Source: Verrucomicrobiota bacterium
Lineage (GTDB): Bacteria; Verrucomicrobiota; Verrucomicrobiia; Limisphaerales; UBA8199
Assembly (NCBI GenBank): GCA_026397855.1
Contig: JAPLUA010000079.1
Coordinates: forward strand, 1-14,128
Direction: 5' to 3'
Length of the DNA stretch: 14,128 bases
The position numbers and the translations under genes are program-made. The notes beneath the pieces are model-generated. The model saw nothing but the letters and a program-made list of their open reading frames with translations, did not search any database and was not told the origin of the DNA. The stretch's first letter is position 1; each line of letters begins with the position of its first letter. Below are positions 1 through 7,707 of this stretch, piece after piece.

Positions 1-91
1 GAGGAACGCAGAGAACAAGAACCCTCTGCGAATCTCTGCGCCTCCGCGTTAAATCTTCGCAGCCTGCGACCAAATCAGCGCATAGCAGTGC
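1..91. repeat. Dispersed CTCTGCG-type repeat, copy 1
   Basis: This AGAACCCTCTGCG-rich stretch matches 4916-5017 almost base for base, apart from a short extra CTCTGCG unit in the second copy and a few substitutions. The left edge is cut by the window. It is not coding. The segment CAAGAACCCTCTGCG (16-30) also pairs perfectly with its reverse complement at 109-123, so the copy sits in a 15-bp inverted repeat. Confidence 0.85.
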
Positions 92-123
92 AGAGCAGCG
101 CAGGGCTACGCAGAGGGTTCTTG
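16..123. repeat. 15-bp inverted repeat around dispersed repeat
   Basis: CAAGAACCCTCTGCG at 16-30 and CGCAGAGGGTTCTTG at 109-123 are perfect reverse complements separated by 78 nt. They enclose most of the dispersed repeat. The structure looks like a small palindromic element rather than a terminator, because no T-run follows and no gene lies upstream inside the window. Confidence 0.6.
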
Positions 124-188
124 CCCCGGGCCTTATCCGGCTCCATCCGGTTTTATCCGTGGTCCAGTTCTTGCGGGGCCTGCGGCTT

Positions 189-222
189 TTTCTCTGCGCC
201 TCTCTGCGCCCTCTGCGTTAAA
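189..222. repeat. Partial CTCTGCG-type repeat
   Basis: TCTCTGCG and CCTCTGCG units end in GCGTTAAAAT, like the right half of the repeats at 1-91 and 4916-5017. It is a third, shorter copy in the 5' region of the LRR gene. Confidence 0.6.
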
Positions 223-287
223 ATTGGTTTCGCCTTCGGCTGCAGCTCCGCCGCGCGGCGTCTTTGTGTTTAACTGCCGTTTTCAGA

Positions 288-316
288 TTGACTTCGTGGC
301 AATCGTCCGATATATG
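288..316 (+). promoter_or_regulatory. Sigma70-type promoter for the LRR gene
   Basis: TTGACT (288-293) and TATATG (311-316) are separated by exactly 17 nt. A start of transcription near 323 would give a 5' leader of about 43 nt before the ATG at 366. The promoter lies downstream of the earlier in-frame ATG at 264, which argues against that start. Confidence 0.6.
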
Positions 317-365
317 TTTAGCACGCTCTTGCGTGCATGAGGCCGCAGGCAGCACACAAGGAATT

Positions 366-3300
366 ATGAGCATTTTACGGACAATTCGCGCCCTGGCTGG
401 CACTGCGGCCGTCGCCCTCCTGCTGGCACTCTCCATCCCCGCTTCCGCCCAAACGGTTACCTTCCCCGATCCGCGGCTCGAGAGCGCCGTTCGCGACGCC
501 TTGAACCAGCCCTCGGGGGACATCACGGTCGCCGACATGCTGACCCTGACGGAGCTCAACGCCGGATGGCGAGGCATCGAGGACACCCGGGGACTGGAAA
601 CGGCTGCCAACCTCGTGACGCTCGCCTTCGACGGCAACCGCTCCACCAACGCTTCAGGCGTGGCCGGCCTCGGCCGCCTCGCCTCCCTCACCTGGTCCGG
701 CGCCGGGCTCCGCGACACCGCCTTCCTCGCCGGCTTGCACGCGTTGACCAACCTCGCCTTGAACGGCAACCCGATCACCAGCTTCTCCGGCTTCCCGGGC
801 CTCACCAACCTGGTGCGGCTGGATATGAATAGCACCTCGGCCGGCAACCTGTCGTTCCTCGCCGGCCTGGCTGCGCTGCGCCACCTCGAGGTTTATGATA
901 ACCAGGTCCAGGACATCTCCCCCCTGGCCGGCCTGGTCCATCTTGAAGTGCTCCAGTTGGACTGGAACCCCGTCGCCGACCACGCCGCCCTCTCCGGCCT
1001 GACCAATCTCACCGGCCTCTACCTTGCCGGCAACAGCCTCACGAACATTGATTTCCTGGCTCCCATGGCCCGCCTGCAATCCCTGAGCCTGTACGACAAC
1101 AGGGTCGCGGACATCTCCGCGCTCGGGGGGCGCACCAACCTCCACACCCTTGGGCTGGGCTGGAATGGCGTGACCAATCCCGCGATTATCGCCACCCTCA
1201 CCGGTCTGCGGCAGCTCTACCTTAACGGCAATGCCTTGACGAATGTGCCGTTCCTCTCCGGGCTCGACCAGCTCACATCCCTCGACCTCGCTTACACCGC
1301 CCTGGCCGATATGTCTCCGGTTACCAACCTGACCCGCCTTCACGATCTGAACGTCGGGGAGAACTTCCTCGCCGGCCTGCCCAGCCTGTCCGGCTTCACT
1401 AACCTCGCAGTCTTCATGCTGGCAGGCAACCTGATCACCGATATCTCCCCCCTGACAAACCTCCCCGCGGTCAGTGAGCTCCATTTGCAGCGCGACCTCT
1501 TTCAGGATGTGTCGCCTCTGGCTCAAATCCCCCGCCTCTACACGCTGCTGCTCAGCGGCAACACCATCACGAATCTCTCCGCCATCGGGGCGCTCACCAA
1601 CCTCTGGAACCTCGAGCTGGAGTTCATGCAGCTCGGCGACCTGGATTTCCTGTCGCCGCTGGCCCAGATCGGCTACGTCGCGCTCGGCGGCAACCCCGTC
1701 ACCAACTTCGCCGGCCTCCAGTCGCTCACCAACATTGAGGTGCTGCGGATGGGGTCCATGCAGCTCGGCAACGTGGATTTCCTGCCGCCCCTGGCCCGGC
1801 TCTGGAACCTCGACCTGAGCGACAACCGGATCGTCAACCTCCGCGGGCTGACCAACCTGCCATCGCTGTGGGAGCTCCGCCTGGAACAGAACCGCCTCCA
1901 GGACATCGGGCCGCTGCTCGGCTGCCCGTCGCTCGGCTACGTCAACCTCCAGTTCAATCTCCTCGACACCAACCACTCCTCCGCCGCGTGGAATGTGACC
2001 ACCAACCTCCAGGGCCGCGGCGTCTCGGTTGAGTTCGACCCGCAACACCCCATCTCGTTCCTGCCGGCGATCGTCACCCAGCCCCGGCCCCGGTCCGCCT
2101 TCCCCGGTGCCGACGCCGCCTTCAGCGTGGTCGCCTCGAGCGCCGCCCCCGACCTGTATTACTGCTGGCAGCGCGGCGGCGTGGATCTTGCCAACGATGT
2201 CCGCATCTCCGGTGCCGACAGCCCCGATCTCCTCATCTCCGGCCTTGCTGCCGGCGACGCCGGGCTTTACGGCGTCCGCGTCTGGACCGATTACGGGCTG
2301 ACCAACAGCATCGCCGTTGAGTTGAAGGTCGTTACCAGTGTTGCCTTTGCCGACCCCGCCCTCGAGCGGGCCGTGCGCGATGCGCTGGGCATCCCCGCCG
2401 ATCCCCTCGATCCGACCAACCTCGTCAGCCTGTTCGATCTCGACGCCTCCTATCGCGGTATCACCAACCTCTCGGGCATCGAATCCCTCGCCAACCTCGC
2501 CCGCCTGAACCTCTCGGGCAATCAGGCCCTCGCTGGCTTTCAGCCGCTCAGCTACCTCGCCTCCCTCGGCTTCCTGGCCGTGAACGATTGCGGCCTCGAC
2601 AGTCTCGCCTGGGTTTCGATCCTCCCGGGCCTGGGCGAACTCCAGGCCGCCGATAACTTCATCGAGGACGTGTCCCCCGTGGGCGGCCTCGGAAACCTCG
2701 GTTACCTCCTGGTCGGCGGGAATCAACTGACCTCCATCGACGCGCTGCTCAACCTGGGCTCGCCGGGCTACGTGGACCTCATGCGGAACCGCCTCGACAC
2801 CAACTCTGCCTCCGCCGCATGGTCGGTCATCACCAACCTCCTCGACCGCGGCGCCTCCGTGGACTACGACCCGCAATACCCCGCCGCTGTCCGACCAGAC
2901 ATCCTGGCCCAGCCCGCCAACGTCGTCGCCTATCTTGGCGACCCCGTCTGCTTCCACGTGGATGCCGCGACCGGCGGTTCCTACCTCAGTTACCGGTGGC
3001 AGAAAAACGGCGTCAATCTTCAGAACGACTCCCACATCAACGGAGCCGATGGTGACACCCTCTGCCTGGACAGCGTCACCGCCGCCGACCCCGGCGCCTA
3101 CCGGGTCCGGGTCTGGAACGACCTCGGCGTCACCAACAGCCGCCCCGCCACCTTGCGCGTCATCACCTCCGTCGCCTTCGCGGACCCGAACCTCGAGCAG
3201 GCCGTGCGCGACCGGCTCGACATCCCGTCCGGCCCGATCACCCTCGACGCCATCCGGCAACTGACCTGGCTCGAAGCCCCCGATCGCGGCATCACGAACC

Positions 3301-4736
3301 TCTCCGGAATTGAGGCTGCGGCGAACCTCTCATGGCTCATGTTGAATGATAACCCGGGCATCGCCGACTTTTCGCCCCTGGTGGGAATGCCCAACCTGGG
3401 CCAGTTGTACCTGGACAGATGCGTGGTTCCCGGCATCGGATTCCTTCCCACGCTGCCGTCGTTGTGGGAGTTTGCGGCCTGGAACAGCCAGGTCACCGAC
3501 CTCGCGCCGCTGGCGGCCTGCCCGTTGCTGCAAGCCCTGAACGTGGGCAGCAACCCCGCCGTTACCAACACCGCCGTTCTCGCCACCCTCACCAACATGC
3601 AGTATCTCACCGTCGAGTGGACCGGCGTCTCCAACCTGTTCTTTGTGGCCTCCATGCCCGACCTCCGCTACCTGAATGTCAACGGTAACGGCGTCACCGA
3701 CCTAGGCCTCCTCGCTGGCCTCACCAACCTGACCGGTCTCGAAGCCGGCGACAATCAGCTCACCAATGCATCTCCCCTCACCGCCTGTACCAACCTGAAC
3801 CTGCTCAACCTGCCATCGAACCGGATCGACGACCTCGCCTTCCTTGCCAGCCTCCCGAAGCTCTGGTTCCTGAACCTCGAAAACAACCCCATGTCCGACA
3901 TCTCCGTCGTCGGTGGCCTGACGAACCTCACCTGGCTGGCGGTCGGCTGGAGCTCCGCCACGAACCTCGCGCCGGTCACAAATCTCACCCGCCTTGACAG
4001 CCTCTCCGTCTGGAACCTCGGCATCTCCAACCTCGATTACCTCGCCACGCTCACCAACCTCCTCGTGTTCAGCGCCGGCCAGAACGGCATCACCAACCTT
4101 CCCCCATATCCCCACCTCAACCGGCTGGTCTATCTCAACCTCGACGGCAACCCCCTGGGCGGCCTCGGCTTCGTCCCCGGCATGACCAACCTGGCCGAAC
4201 TGGGCGCCTCGCGCTGCGGCATCGCCAACCTCTCCCCGCTGGCCGGCCTCACCAACCTGCATCGGCTCGGGCTCGCCCTCAATGGCCTGTCGAACCTCGG
4301 CCCCCTCGCGACGCTCCCGTATCTCGAGGTGCTTAACCTCTGGGATAACACCGTCCAGAACCTCTCCCCGCTGGCCGGCCTGACCAAACTGAAGGAGCTC
4401 GAGCTGCGCTACAACTTCCTCGACATCAGCCCCGCATCCGCCGCCATGCTTGTCATCCAGACCCTCGAAGGCCGCGGCACCGACGTTTACTACGACCCCC
4501 AGAAGCCCGCCCCCGAGCCCATCACCCTATCCGACCCCGCCTGGTTGGGTGGCGGCATATTCCAGTTCCAGATCTCCGCCCCGCCCGGCGTCGTTCTCGA
4601 GGTGCTGCAATCCACCGACCTCGTCAGTTGGACCCACTTCGACACCGTTACCAACATCACCGGCACCGTGACCTACACCGACTCCACCGCCACCCCCAGC
4701 CGCCGTTTCTACCGCGTCGCCAGGGCCAACGAGTAG
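366..4736 (+). CDS. Secreted LRR/Ig-like repeat protein, three-cassette architecture
   Basis: This is an exported 1456-residue protein, likely a surface or extracellular binding protein with no visible enzymatic domain. Start 366 is chosen because AAGGA precedes it, a promoter lies at 288-316, and a classical Sec signal peptide begins at once (charged MSILRTIR, hydrophobic core, ASA|Q cleavage near residue 28). Three cassettes follow. Each has an N-cap (F.DP.LE.AVRD.L, residues about 31, 659 and 936), a run of 22-residue internalin/SDS22-like LRRs (NL..L.L..N.LTN), and a C-cap (SAA..V...L..RG..V.YDPQ.P, about 533-562, 809-839 and 1351-1380). Ig-like domains with W(Q)..G and D.G.Y.V.V motifs lie at about 565-658 and 839-935. 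Residues about 1385-1456 form a Verrucomicrobia-type C-terminal domain (ST.L..W, ending RRFYRV). No LPXTG or PEP-CTERM anchor is visible. The binding partner is unknown. Confidence 0.93.
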   Translation: MSILRTIRALAGTAAVALLLALSIPASAQTVTFPDPRLESAVRDALNQPSGDITVADMLTLTELNAGWRGIEDTRGLETAANLVTLAFDGNRSTNASGVAGLGRLASLTWSGAGLRDTAFLAGLHALTNLALNGNPITSFSGFPGLTNLVRLDMNSTSAGNLSFLAGLAALRHLEVYDNQVQDISPLAGLVHLEVLQLDWNPVADHAALSGLTNLTGLYLAGNSLTNIDFLAPMARLQSLSLYDNRVADISALGGRTNLHTLGLGWNGVTNPAIIATLTGLRQLYLNGNALTNVPFLSGLDQLTSLDLAYTALADMSPVTNLTRLHDLNVGENFLAGLPSLSGFTNLAVFMLAGNLITDISPLTNLPAVSELHLQRDLFQDVSPLAQIPRLYTLLLSGNTITNLSAIGALTNLWNLELEFMQLGDLDFLSPLAQIGYVALGGNPVTNFAGLQSLTNIEVLRMGSMQLGNVDFLPPLARLWNLDLSDNRIVNLRGLTNLPSLWELRLEQNRLQDIGPLLGCPSLGYVNLQFNLLDTNHSSAAWNVTTNLQGRGVSVEFDPQHPISFLPAIVTQPRPRSAFPGADAAFSVVASSAAPDLYYCWQRGGVDLANDVRISGADSPDLLISGLAAGDAGLYGVRVWTDYGLTNSIAVELKVVTSVAFADPALERAVRDALGIPADPLDPTNLVSLFDLDASYRGITNLSGIESLANLARLNLSGNQALAGFQPLSYLASLGFLAVNDCGLDSLAWVSILPGLGELQAADNFIEDVSPVGGLGNLGYLLVGGNQLTSIDALLNLGSPGYVDLMRNRLDTNSASAAWSVITNLLDRGASVDYDPQYPAAVRPDILAQPANVVAYLGDPVCFHVDAATGGSYLSYRWQKNGVNLQNDSHINGADGDTLCLDSVTAADPGAYRVRVWNDLGVTNSRPATLRVITSVAFADPNLEQAVRDRLDIPSGPITLDAIRQLTWLEAPDRGITNLSGIEAAANLSWLMLNDNPGIADFSPLVGMPNLGQLYLDRCVVPGIGFLPTLPSLWEFAAWNSQVTDLAPLAACPLLQALNVGSNPAVTNTAVLATLTNMQYLTVEWTGVSNLFFVASMPDLRYLNVNGNGVTDLGLLAGLTNLTGLEAGDNQLTNASPLTACTNLNLLNLPSNRIDDLAFLASLPKLWFLNLENNPMSDISVVGGLTNLTWLAVGWSSATNLAPVTNLTRLDSLSVWNLGISNLDYLATLTNLLVFSAGQNGITNLPPYPHLNRLVYLNLDGNPLGGLGFVPGMTNLAELGASRCGIANLSPLAGLTNLHRLGLALNGLSNLGPLATLPYLEVLNLWDNTVQNLSPLAGLTKLKELELRYNFLDISPASAAMLVIQTLEGRGTDVYYDPQKPAPEPITLSDPAWLGGGIFQFQISAPPGVVLEVLQSTDLVSWTHFDTVTNITGTVTYTDSTATPSRRFYRVARANE

Positions 4737-4740
4737 CGGA

Positions 4741-4754
4741 TTTACGACTTACGC
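4741..4754. repeat. TTTACGA/CTTACGC heptad pair
   Basis: Two tandem heptads lie a few bases after the LRR stop codon. The same motif (TTTACGA TTTACGC) recurs just after the stop of the second secreted gene at 7033-7046, and TCACGNN heptads before 10812 look like the same family. Confidence 0.5.
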
Positions 4755-4890
4755 GCCTGGAGCGGAAATCCGTGGTTCCAACTGCTGTTTTTTGGTTCAA
4801 ACAAAGCCCGGCCAGCCAAGCAAAGACCGTTACTCTCCGGAGCCGACAGAATCACAGCGAGGCAGAGGTGCAACCGAAGGCTCCATTCTG

Positions 4891-5017
4891 AACGCAGAGG
4901 CGCAGAGAAAGCGCAGAGGAACGCAAAGAAGAAGAACCCTCTGCGAATCTCTGCGAACCTCTGCGCCCTCTGCGTTAAATCTTCGCAGCCTGCGATCAAA
5001 TCCGCGCATAGCAGTGC
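4891..5017. repeat. Dispersed CTCTGCG-type repeat, copy 2, with inverted ends
   Basis: Positions 4916-5017 match 1-91. Including the upstream AACGCAGAGGCGCAGAG (from 4891), the left part is nearly the reverse complement of CTCTGCGCCCTCTGCGTT further right, so the copy could fold into a long imperfect hairpin. It is a non-coding REP/MITE-like element; no transposase is nearby. Confidence 0.8.
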
Positions 5018-5064
5018 GAGGGGCAATGCCGTCCCCGCCCACCGCCCAGCCCCCGACCTCAATT

Positions 5065-5092
5065 AATTCGTGTAAATTCGTGTAATTCGTGT
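5065..5092. repeat. AATTCGTGT tandem repeat, copy 1
   Basis: AATTCGTGTA units repeat every 9-10 nt. The same motif precedes the vapB promoter (7708-7728) and occurs again at 8549-8606. Here it lies immediately upstream of the antitoxin-gene relic, as it does before the intact antitoxin. Confidence 0.75.
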
Positions 5093-5117
5093 CACCACCC
5101 CCCGTTCCCTTCGCCTT

Positions 5118-5146
5118 TTGACCTTGCCCCGGCGGTGTGATAGTAT
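5118..5146 (+). promoter_or_regulatory. Promoter retained from duplicated vapB unit
   Basis: TTGACC (5118-5123), 17 nt, then TAGTAT (5141-5146). The sequence and spacing are nearly identical to the vapB promoter at 7741-7769. Its -10 is closer to consensus than that of the intact gene. Predicted initiation falls near 5154, about 100 nt before the ATG of the secreted protein at 5253, so the relic's promoter may now drive that gene (inference). Confidence 0.55.
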
Positions 5147-5153
5147 CTGATTC

Positions 5154-5219
5154 ATGAAAACCACGTTGGTCATCGCCGGCGTCGTGTAGCAGACGGTCAT
5201 GGAGCTGGCGCAACGTGAA
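5154..5219 (+). pseudogene. Relic of vapB antitoxin gene 5' end
   Basis: The frame from the ATG at 5154 reads MKTTLVIAGVV, a stop (TAG 5187-5189), then QTVMELAQRE. It aligns without gaps to the first 21 residues of the intact antitoxin at 7777 (MRTTLDIADDVLQAARELVQ), with about three quarters of bases identical and the upstream promoter and AATTCGTGT repeat also conserved. The leucine codon CTG at position 12 has become TAG. Similarity stops after about residue 21 and no toxin follows. It is a degraded, truncated copy of a vapB unit and not functional as an antitoxin. Confidence 0.8.
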
Positions 5220-5252
5220 AGAATGTCCAATTGACCCGGTCATCGTGCGCTT

Positions 5253-6245
5253 ATGAAAATGAATCAGCATTTCACGGCATTTCTTCGCTCCCGACCCTTT
5301 CCACGGCAGGCTCTCCTGGCTTTTTTCCTCGCCGTCAACGGCCCGGCCGTTCGCGGCGCCGATTTCTATTGGCAGGGCGGCAGCGGGAGCTGGCAGAACA
5401 CCAACCATTGGACCCCGTCACGAATCACCCCGCCGGGTTCCGGTGACAATGCGTTCATCACCGCCAGCGGCAGCTACATCGTCACCGGCGGCGGCTATGC
5501 CGACAATCTGGTTCTCGGCGGGCCGGACAGCACCCCTACGCTGCTGCTCCACCAAACCGGCCTCACGATTGGCAACACCGCCTACGCCGCCCCGGGCACG
5601 GTGATCATCTTGAGCGGCTCGCAAGGGGTTTTTGTTTACGAGGGCGGCACCTTCAGCGCCGCCAACGGCCTGGCCCTGGAAGGTGAGATCCAATGGGAAT
5701 CGGGTCTCCTGGGCGGGATCGTCAACGTCGCCACCGGCGGTGTCATCAATGCCTACTCGACCCTGAACCATCTCCTGGCAGGCACCGTCAACAACCAGGG
5801 GACGATTCTCTGGAATGCCGACAACCTGACCGGCGGCGGGGGCGACGTCGGCCTGCTTCGCAACTTTCCCTCCGGTTGGATGGATGTCCGGCAGGACGGC
5901 AACTGGAGCTACTGGTTTGGCTCGCTGGTGGTGGACAATGCCGGGACGTTCATCAAATCCGGCGGCACCAACGCCGTGGCCTGCGGCGGCACCTTCACCA
6001 ATAGCGGGGTGGTGCGGGTCCAGAGCGGGGCGTTGCAGTTGAAGGCCGGCCTGACCAGCAGCGGCTCGTTTGCTGTGGACGCCGGCGCAGCGCTGGAATT
6101 GCGCTCCGGATCATGCACCCTGAGCCCCCTTGCATCCTTCACTGGCGCCGGTTATTACGGCGTCCCCCTGGGCGGCAGCCCGGTGATTTACGGCGCGATT
6201 TCCGCTCCAGACTTTCAACTGCAAGGCGAGATCAATGGCCCTTGA
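5253..6245 (+). CDS. Secreted beta-rich (autotransporter-repeat-like) protein, N-terminal part, frameshifted
   Basis: This is an exported protein of unknown role; 330 residues are readable before the frame breaks. The N-terminus has a basic stretch (RSRPFPRQ), a hydrophobic core (ALLAFFLAV) and a probable cleavage after VRGA near residue 36. The mature start has the pattern YW.GG.GSW.NTN.W, seen at the start of many beta-helix/autotransporter-associated repeat proteins. The rest is Gly/Ser/Thr/Asn-rich with recurring short motifs (NNQGTI.WNA, NAGTF.KSGG, NSGVV.VQSG..QL) expected of a right-handed beta-helix. The TGA at 6243-6245 cuts the protein in mid-repeat. The reading continues smoothly in the +2 frame from TTG at 6242, so one base is probably missing in GGCCCTTG. 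No good Shine-Dalgarno is visible; the nearest promoter candidate is at 5118-5146. Confidence 0.85.
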   Translation: MKMNQHFTAFLRSRPFPRQALLAFFLAVNGPAVRGADFYWQGGSGSWQNTNHWTPSRITPPGSGDNAFITASGSYIVTGGGYADNLVLGGPDSTPTLLLHQTGLTIGNTAYAAPGTVIILSGSQGVFVYEGGTFSAANGLALEGEIQWESGLLGGIVNVATGGVINAYSTLNHLLAGTVNNQGTILWNADNLTGGGGDVGLLRNFPSGWMDVRQDGNWSYWFGSLVVDNAGTFIKSGGTNAVACGGTFTNSGVVRVQSGALQLKAGLTSSGSFAVDAGAALELRSGSCTLSPLASFTGAGYYGVPLGGSPVIYGAISAPDFQLQGEINGP

Positions 6246-7021
6246 ACGTGAGCGACGGCGCGAGGCTCTACGGGACGGTGACCAATGCCGGAACCATCCG
6301 CTGGCTTTCCGGCGACTGGAATTGGTGGGCCAGTGCCGTGGAAAACCTGCCCGGCGCGTTGATGGACATCCGGACAGATGCCACGCTGGGCGGCAACTTC
6401 GGCGTAAGCACCCTCCGCAACGCCGGCACCCTCCGCAAATCCGCCGGCAGCGGCACGAATTACTTCCTGTCATTCATTGACCTCTCCAACACCGGCCTCC
6501 TCGATGTCCAGTCCGGCACCCTCCAGTTCGTAGGCGCCTACCACCAGCTCGGCGGCCGGATCAATTTCGGCCTCGCCGGCCCGGCCCGGTTCGGCAAAGT
6601 GCAGGTCGCCGGCGCAATGTCCCTCGCCGGCACCCTCAGCGCCAATCTCCAGGATGGCTATTCCCCCGCCTATGGCGACAGCTTCGACCTCCTGTCCTAC
6701 GGTTCCGTCAGCGGTTCCTTTGCCAGCCTCGACCTCCCGCCGCTGGCTGGCCTGAAACTCTGGAGCCTGACTTCCGGCGACACCCTGACCACCTTGAGCA
6801 TCGTCAAAGCGCGACCCACCTTGAGCATCGTGCCTGCGGGTGACGGCTTCAATGTCAGTTGGCCCGCCGAGGCCGATCCCGGCCACATCCTCCAATATGC
6901 CACAGATCTCACACCGCCCGTTTCCTGGCAGGAGGTCACCAATGCCATCCAGGTCATTGACAACCAGAACGTCGTGAACGTCCTGCCCGCAGGCAGCAGC
7001 ATGTTTTTCCTGCTGCGATAG
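6242..7021 (+). CDS. Secreted beta-rich protein, C-terminal part after frameshift
   Basis: This is the continuation of the gene starting at 5253, read in the frame one base back. LNVSDGARLYGTVTNAGTIRW follows naturally on the upstream GEINGP and resumes the same N.GTI/NAGTL beta-helix pattern. An ATG-initiated frame exists from 6113, but its first 40 or so residues are Arg/Pro-rich out-of-frame shadow and not real. The last 75 residues (VSWPAE, LQYATDLT, SW..VTN, ending FFLLR) resemble the C-terminal domain of the LRR protein, a common ending in Verrucomicrobia secreted proteins. The intact product would be about 590 residues. It could be a sequencing error, a true pseudogene or, less likely, a frameshift site. 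Confidence 0.8.
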   Translation: MNVSDGARLYGTVTNAGTIRWLSGDWNWWASAVENLPGALMDIRTDATLGGNFGVSTLRNAGTLRKSAGSGTNYFLSFIDLSNTGLLDVQSGTLQFVGAYHQLGGRINFGLAGPARFGKVQVAGAMSLAGTLSANLQDGYSPAYGDSFDLLSYGSVSGSFASLDLPPLAGLKLWSLTSGDTLTTLSIVKARPTLSIVPAGDGFNVSWPAEADPGHILQYATDLTPPVSWQEVTNAIQVIDNQNVVNVLPAGSSMFFLLR

Positions 7022-7032
7022 TGGCGGCGGGA

Positions 7033-7079
7033 TTTACGATTTACGCGCAGGTTTTGAGGGAGCGTGGAGCGTGGAGCGG
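7033..7079. repeat. Heptad repeats after the secreted gene
   Basis: TTTACGA TTTACGC (7033-7046) and GGAGCGT GGAGCGT GGAGCGG (7059-7079). The second block is the reverse complement of the ACGCTCC heptads found in the prepilin leaders. Here both are non-coding. Confidence 0.65.
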
Positions 7080-7285
7080 CTAGGCCGAAAAGTAGAAAGC
7101 ACTATTCTTTCCGTAGGGGTCCCCACATGCCAGCCGGCCCCCTCAAGGCTCCCCATCGGGCTCCTGGCGCGTTCCTGGGGCATTCCAGGCCTCCTCCCCA
7201 ACCCCCGTTTCAGTCCGCATAACTCTGTCCACCCGTGTTCCGCAGTTCATCCCTCCAGCTCCCGGCTGCCACTCTGCCCTGTTAC

Positions 7286-7516
7286 GTAACAGACGCCGGC
7301 GGCGTTGGAAGGGTGGCGCAAGCGTGATTTACCGGTAGTGCTACGGTATTGCCCCGGTAGCACTACGGTAGCGGCCCCATGTTGATCAGATCAACATGGG
7401 GCCGCTACGGGGGCAATACCGTAGCGCTACCGTAGCACTACCGGTGAATCACGCTTGGAGTGCCGGGGAGGCACAGCATCGGGGTCGCCGGGAATGGCCT
7501 TGGAGCCGTCTGTTAC
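7286..7516. mobile_element. MITE-like palindromic element
   Basis: Matching inverted ends GTAACAGACG (7286-7295) and CGTCTGTTAC (7507-7516) flank a 139-bp near-palindrome at 7319-7457. The outer arms (from CAAGCGTGATT) pair over about 30 bp with one mismatch. The inner arms GTAGCGGCCCCATGTTGATC pair perfectly over 20 bp around a single A at 7388. Between them the arms carry rearranged CTACGGTA units that no longer pair exactly. No ORF or transposase lies inside and no clear target duplication is visible. It is probably a non-autonomous element or a cruciform-forming repeat. Confidence 0.6.
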
Positions 7517-7559
7517 ATTGTCGCCCGGGCGCGCAGCCTGGGAATGTTACAAACGACTC

Positions 7560-7581
7560 CAATTCCCTGCACCTGGAATTG
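7560..7581. repeat. Small inverted repeat
   Basis: CAATTCC (7560-7566) and GGAATTG (7575-7581) are perfect complements around an 8-nt loop. No T-run follows and no function is assigned. Confidence 0.35.
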
Positions 7582-7657
7582 TGCCAGAGCGCCTGCCGGC
7601 CTGTCCCGGGTCTGGCATGGAAACGGGCAGGTTTTACCTCCGCACGCGTGGTTCCGG

Positions 7658-7678
7658 CATCCCTCGGCTTGAGGGATG
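7658..7678. repeat. Hairpin CATCCCTC/GAGGGATG
   Basis: A perfect 8-bp stem with a 5-nt loop (GGCTT) precedes the vapBC unit. It lacks the T-run of an intrinsic terminator on either strand and may be a REP-like hairpin. Confidence 0.4.
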
Positions 7679-7707
7679 ACAAAAACCAGCGATACACCAT
7701 TCTCAAT

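Noticed and set aside
264..365. Earlier in-frame ATG for the LRR protein
   Set aside because: It adds 34 residues before a perfect signal peptide and lies upstream of the promoter at 288-316; the ATG at 366 has a Shine-Dalgarno.
654..3260. An 868-codon open frame on the minus strand
   Set aside because: It is antisense to the LRR gene. The Gly/Val/Glu-rich, repetitive translation is the mirror of the LRR codons, and no start context or domain is recognisable.
4738..4775. Terminator after the LRR gene
   Set aside because: The CGGATTT/AAATCCG arms are short with a loop of over 20 nt and no T-run.
6113..6241. ATG at 6113 as a true start of the C-terminal half of the secreted protein
   Set aside because: The first 40 or so residues are Arg/Pro-rich and are the out-of-frame reading of the upstream coding sequence; real sequence begins at the frameshift point.
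7658..7678. Intrinsic terminator
   Set aside because: The stem is good, but no T-run follows on either strand.
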